From IMG/VR virus record IMGVR_UViG_3300021356_000116, positions 1 to 29,952 of that record: DNA of 29,952 nucleotides. The stretch is one strand, 5' to 3'. Under the pieces are notes generated by a model. That model searched no databases, was not told the DNA's origin, and saw nothing but the letters and a program-made list of their open reading frames with translations. Source of the stretch: a virus. This document shows, piece after piece, positions 29,130-29,952 of the stretch. The position numbers were made by a program, and so were the translations under genes. Position 1 is the first letter of the stretch; each line of letters opens with the position of its first letter.

Positions 29130-29952
29130 TGGCAAATATTAAACAGCTCAAGCACCTAGAGCACTTGGAAGATGAGATGCTGAACTACGGCGTCGAAGGG
29201 TGTAAAGCAGCAGTCTCTTTCTTGAAAGAACTCCGCAAGATGCTGGGACAGCAAGAGAGTAGTGGTTTCATGCAGACCAAGTGGGACGGTGCTCCTTCTG
29301 TTATCTGTGGCATGGATCCCCTTGCAGATATCTTTTTTGTTGGAACAAAGTCTGTCTTTAATAAAGACACACCAAAGATCTGCTATTCAGAAGAAGATGT
29401 GGACTCTATGTATGATGGAGACTTAGCAGAAAAACTCAAGTTCTCTTATCGATACTTCAGTAAACTTGGTATCAAGGGAGTTATTCAGGGAGACCTTTTA
29501 TTTACATCGGACATTAGAAAGGAGACGGTAGATGGCGAACAACTCTACACATTTCGACCAAACACTATTACTTATGGCATCCCTGTTAACCACGATATTG
29601 GTAAAAAAGCTGGCAGAGCAAAGATCGGAGTAGTATTTCATACTCATTATCAGGGAACAGATCTTCCTACAATGCAAGCAATGGCAGGAGCACCTGTTGA
29701 TACTTACAATGACATTCCTGAAGTATTGATTGTCAGGAACGATACTCCTATGCATAAGGTTGGGTTCTCTCGTGCAGAGATGACAAAGTTTGATAATTAT
29801 ATTTCTAAGATCGAACGTATGTGTCAGATCTGTGGTCCTTTCCTTGATGAATTGGTGGATGCAACTGGCACCACAGGCGATAAGAAATTTCATATTGCAT
29901 CATACCTGAAGCAGTTCTTTAATAATGAGATTAAGAATGCTCGTAGTATTTC
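29129..29952 (+). CDS. Ligase/nucleotidyltransferase-like protein, 3' end missing
   Basis: Open to the edge of the window with at least 274 codons. The TGATG overlap couples it to the preceding gene. The N-terminal helices (1-45) precede K51-W-D-G54 in MQTKWDGAPSV, which fits the KxDG motif I of covalent nucleotidyltransferases (DNA/RNA ligases and capping enzymes). IFFVGTKSVF at about 68-77 resembles motif III, and GVIQGDLLF near 117-125 resembles motif IV (with Asp for the usual Glu). Motif V is not clear. I believe similar cyanophage proteins are annotated only as domains of unknown function. If active it would use Lys51 to form an AMP adduct. Substrate and true length cannot be told from this window. 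Confidence 0.7.
   Translation, partial: MANIKQLKHLEHLEDEMLNYGVEGCKAAVSFLKELRKMLGQQESSGFMQTKWDGAPSVICGMDPLADIFFVGTKSVFNKDTPKICYSEEDVDSMYDGDLAEKLKFSYRYFSKLGIKGVIQGDLLFTSDIRKETVDGEQLYTFRPNTITYGIPVNHDIGKKAGRAKIGVVFHTHYQGTDLPTMQAMAGAPVDTYNDIPEVLIVRNDTPMHKVGFSRAEMTKFDNYISKIERMCQICGPFLDELVDATGTTGDKKFHIASYLKQFFNNEIKNARSI

Overview
This window is part of a T4-like cyanophage genome (a marine cyanomyovirus of the Kyanoviridae type), probably infecting Synechococcus or Prochlorococcus. Three things point there. The T4 core genes are present in the usual cyanophage order: gp22-gp23-gp3-UvsY-UvsW-gp55-gp47-gp46-gp45-gp44-gp62-RegA-gp43-UvsX-gp41. Accessory genes typical of cyanophages lie between them: cobS, speD, hsp20, mazG, thioredoxin and several 2OG-Fe(II) oxygenases. 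All genes are on the + strand, tightly packed, often with ATGA overlaps. I saw no tRNA, rRNA, CRISPR array or insertion sequence. No stretch of 300 bases lacks a gene; the longest gap is about 120 bases, before gp55.

Layout. 1-2714: a late promoter, the prohead scaffold gp22 and major capsid protein gp23, closed by a strong terminator. 2747-4232: a run of small, mostly overlapping genes, at least three with a membrane segment, ending in a 2OG-Fe(II) oxygenase. 4247-7108: gp3-like tail completion protein, then the recombination proteins UvsY and UvsW and a small Sm-like protein. 7177-11260: a near-consensus sigma-70 promoter, the late sigma factor gp55, two small proteins, the gp47/gp46 recombination nuclease with a DUF3110-like gene between its subunits, and a terminator. 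11264-14587: two genes with matching promoter elements, one coding a zincin plus VWA protein (CobT-like) and one an AAA+ ATPase (CobS). 14568-20485: sliding clamp gp45, SpeD, clamp loader gp44 and gp62, translational repressor RegA, an orphan Dam-type methylase and two more 2OG-Fe(II) oxygenases. 20506-25669: Hsp20, a tandem set of three Sm-like paralogues, DNA polymerase gp43 and UvsX. 25659-27943: helicase gp41, MazG and thioredoxin. 27939-29952: a late promoter and hairpin, a nuclease-like protein of unknown function and a KxDG ligase-like protein that runs off the window.

How the genes work together. gp45/gp44/gp62, gp43 and gp41 form most of the replisome. UvsX/UvsY/UvsW and gp46/gp47 carry out recombination-dependent replication. 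gp55, with the gp45 clamp, would switch on late promoters of the TATAAATA type, three of which (6-13, 27939-27946 and a one-mismatch version at 4217-4224) sit before late genes. SpeD, MazG, CobS/T, Hsp20 and thioredoxin are likely host-metabolism or stress modifiers.

The most interesting signals are: (1) a hairpin at 27949-27977 that hides a Shine-Dalgarno sequence and whose left arm overlaps the predicted start of a late transcript, like the known T4 gene e design; (2) the uncharacterised ligase-like/nuclease-like pair it controls; (3) a zincin-VWA protein paired with CobS, with no CobN visible here; (4) four Sm-like paralogues, three in tandem next to the polymerase; and (5) a promoter whose -35 box is the loop of the preceding terminator.
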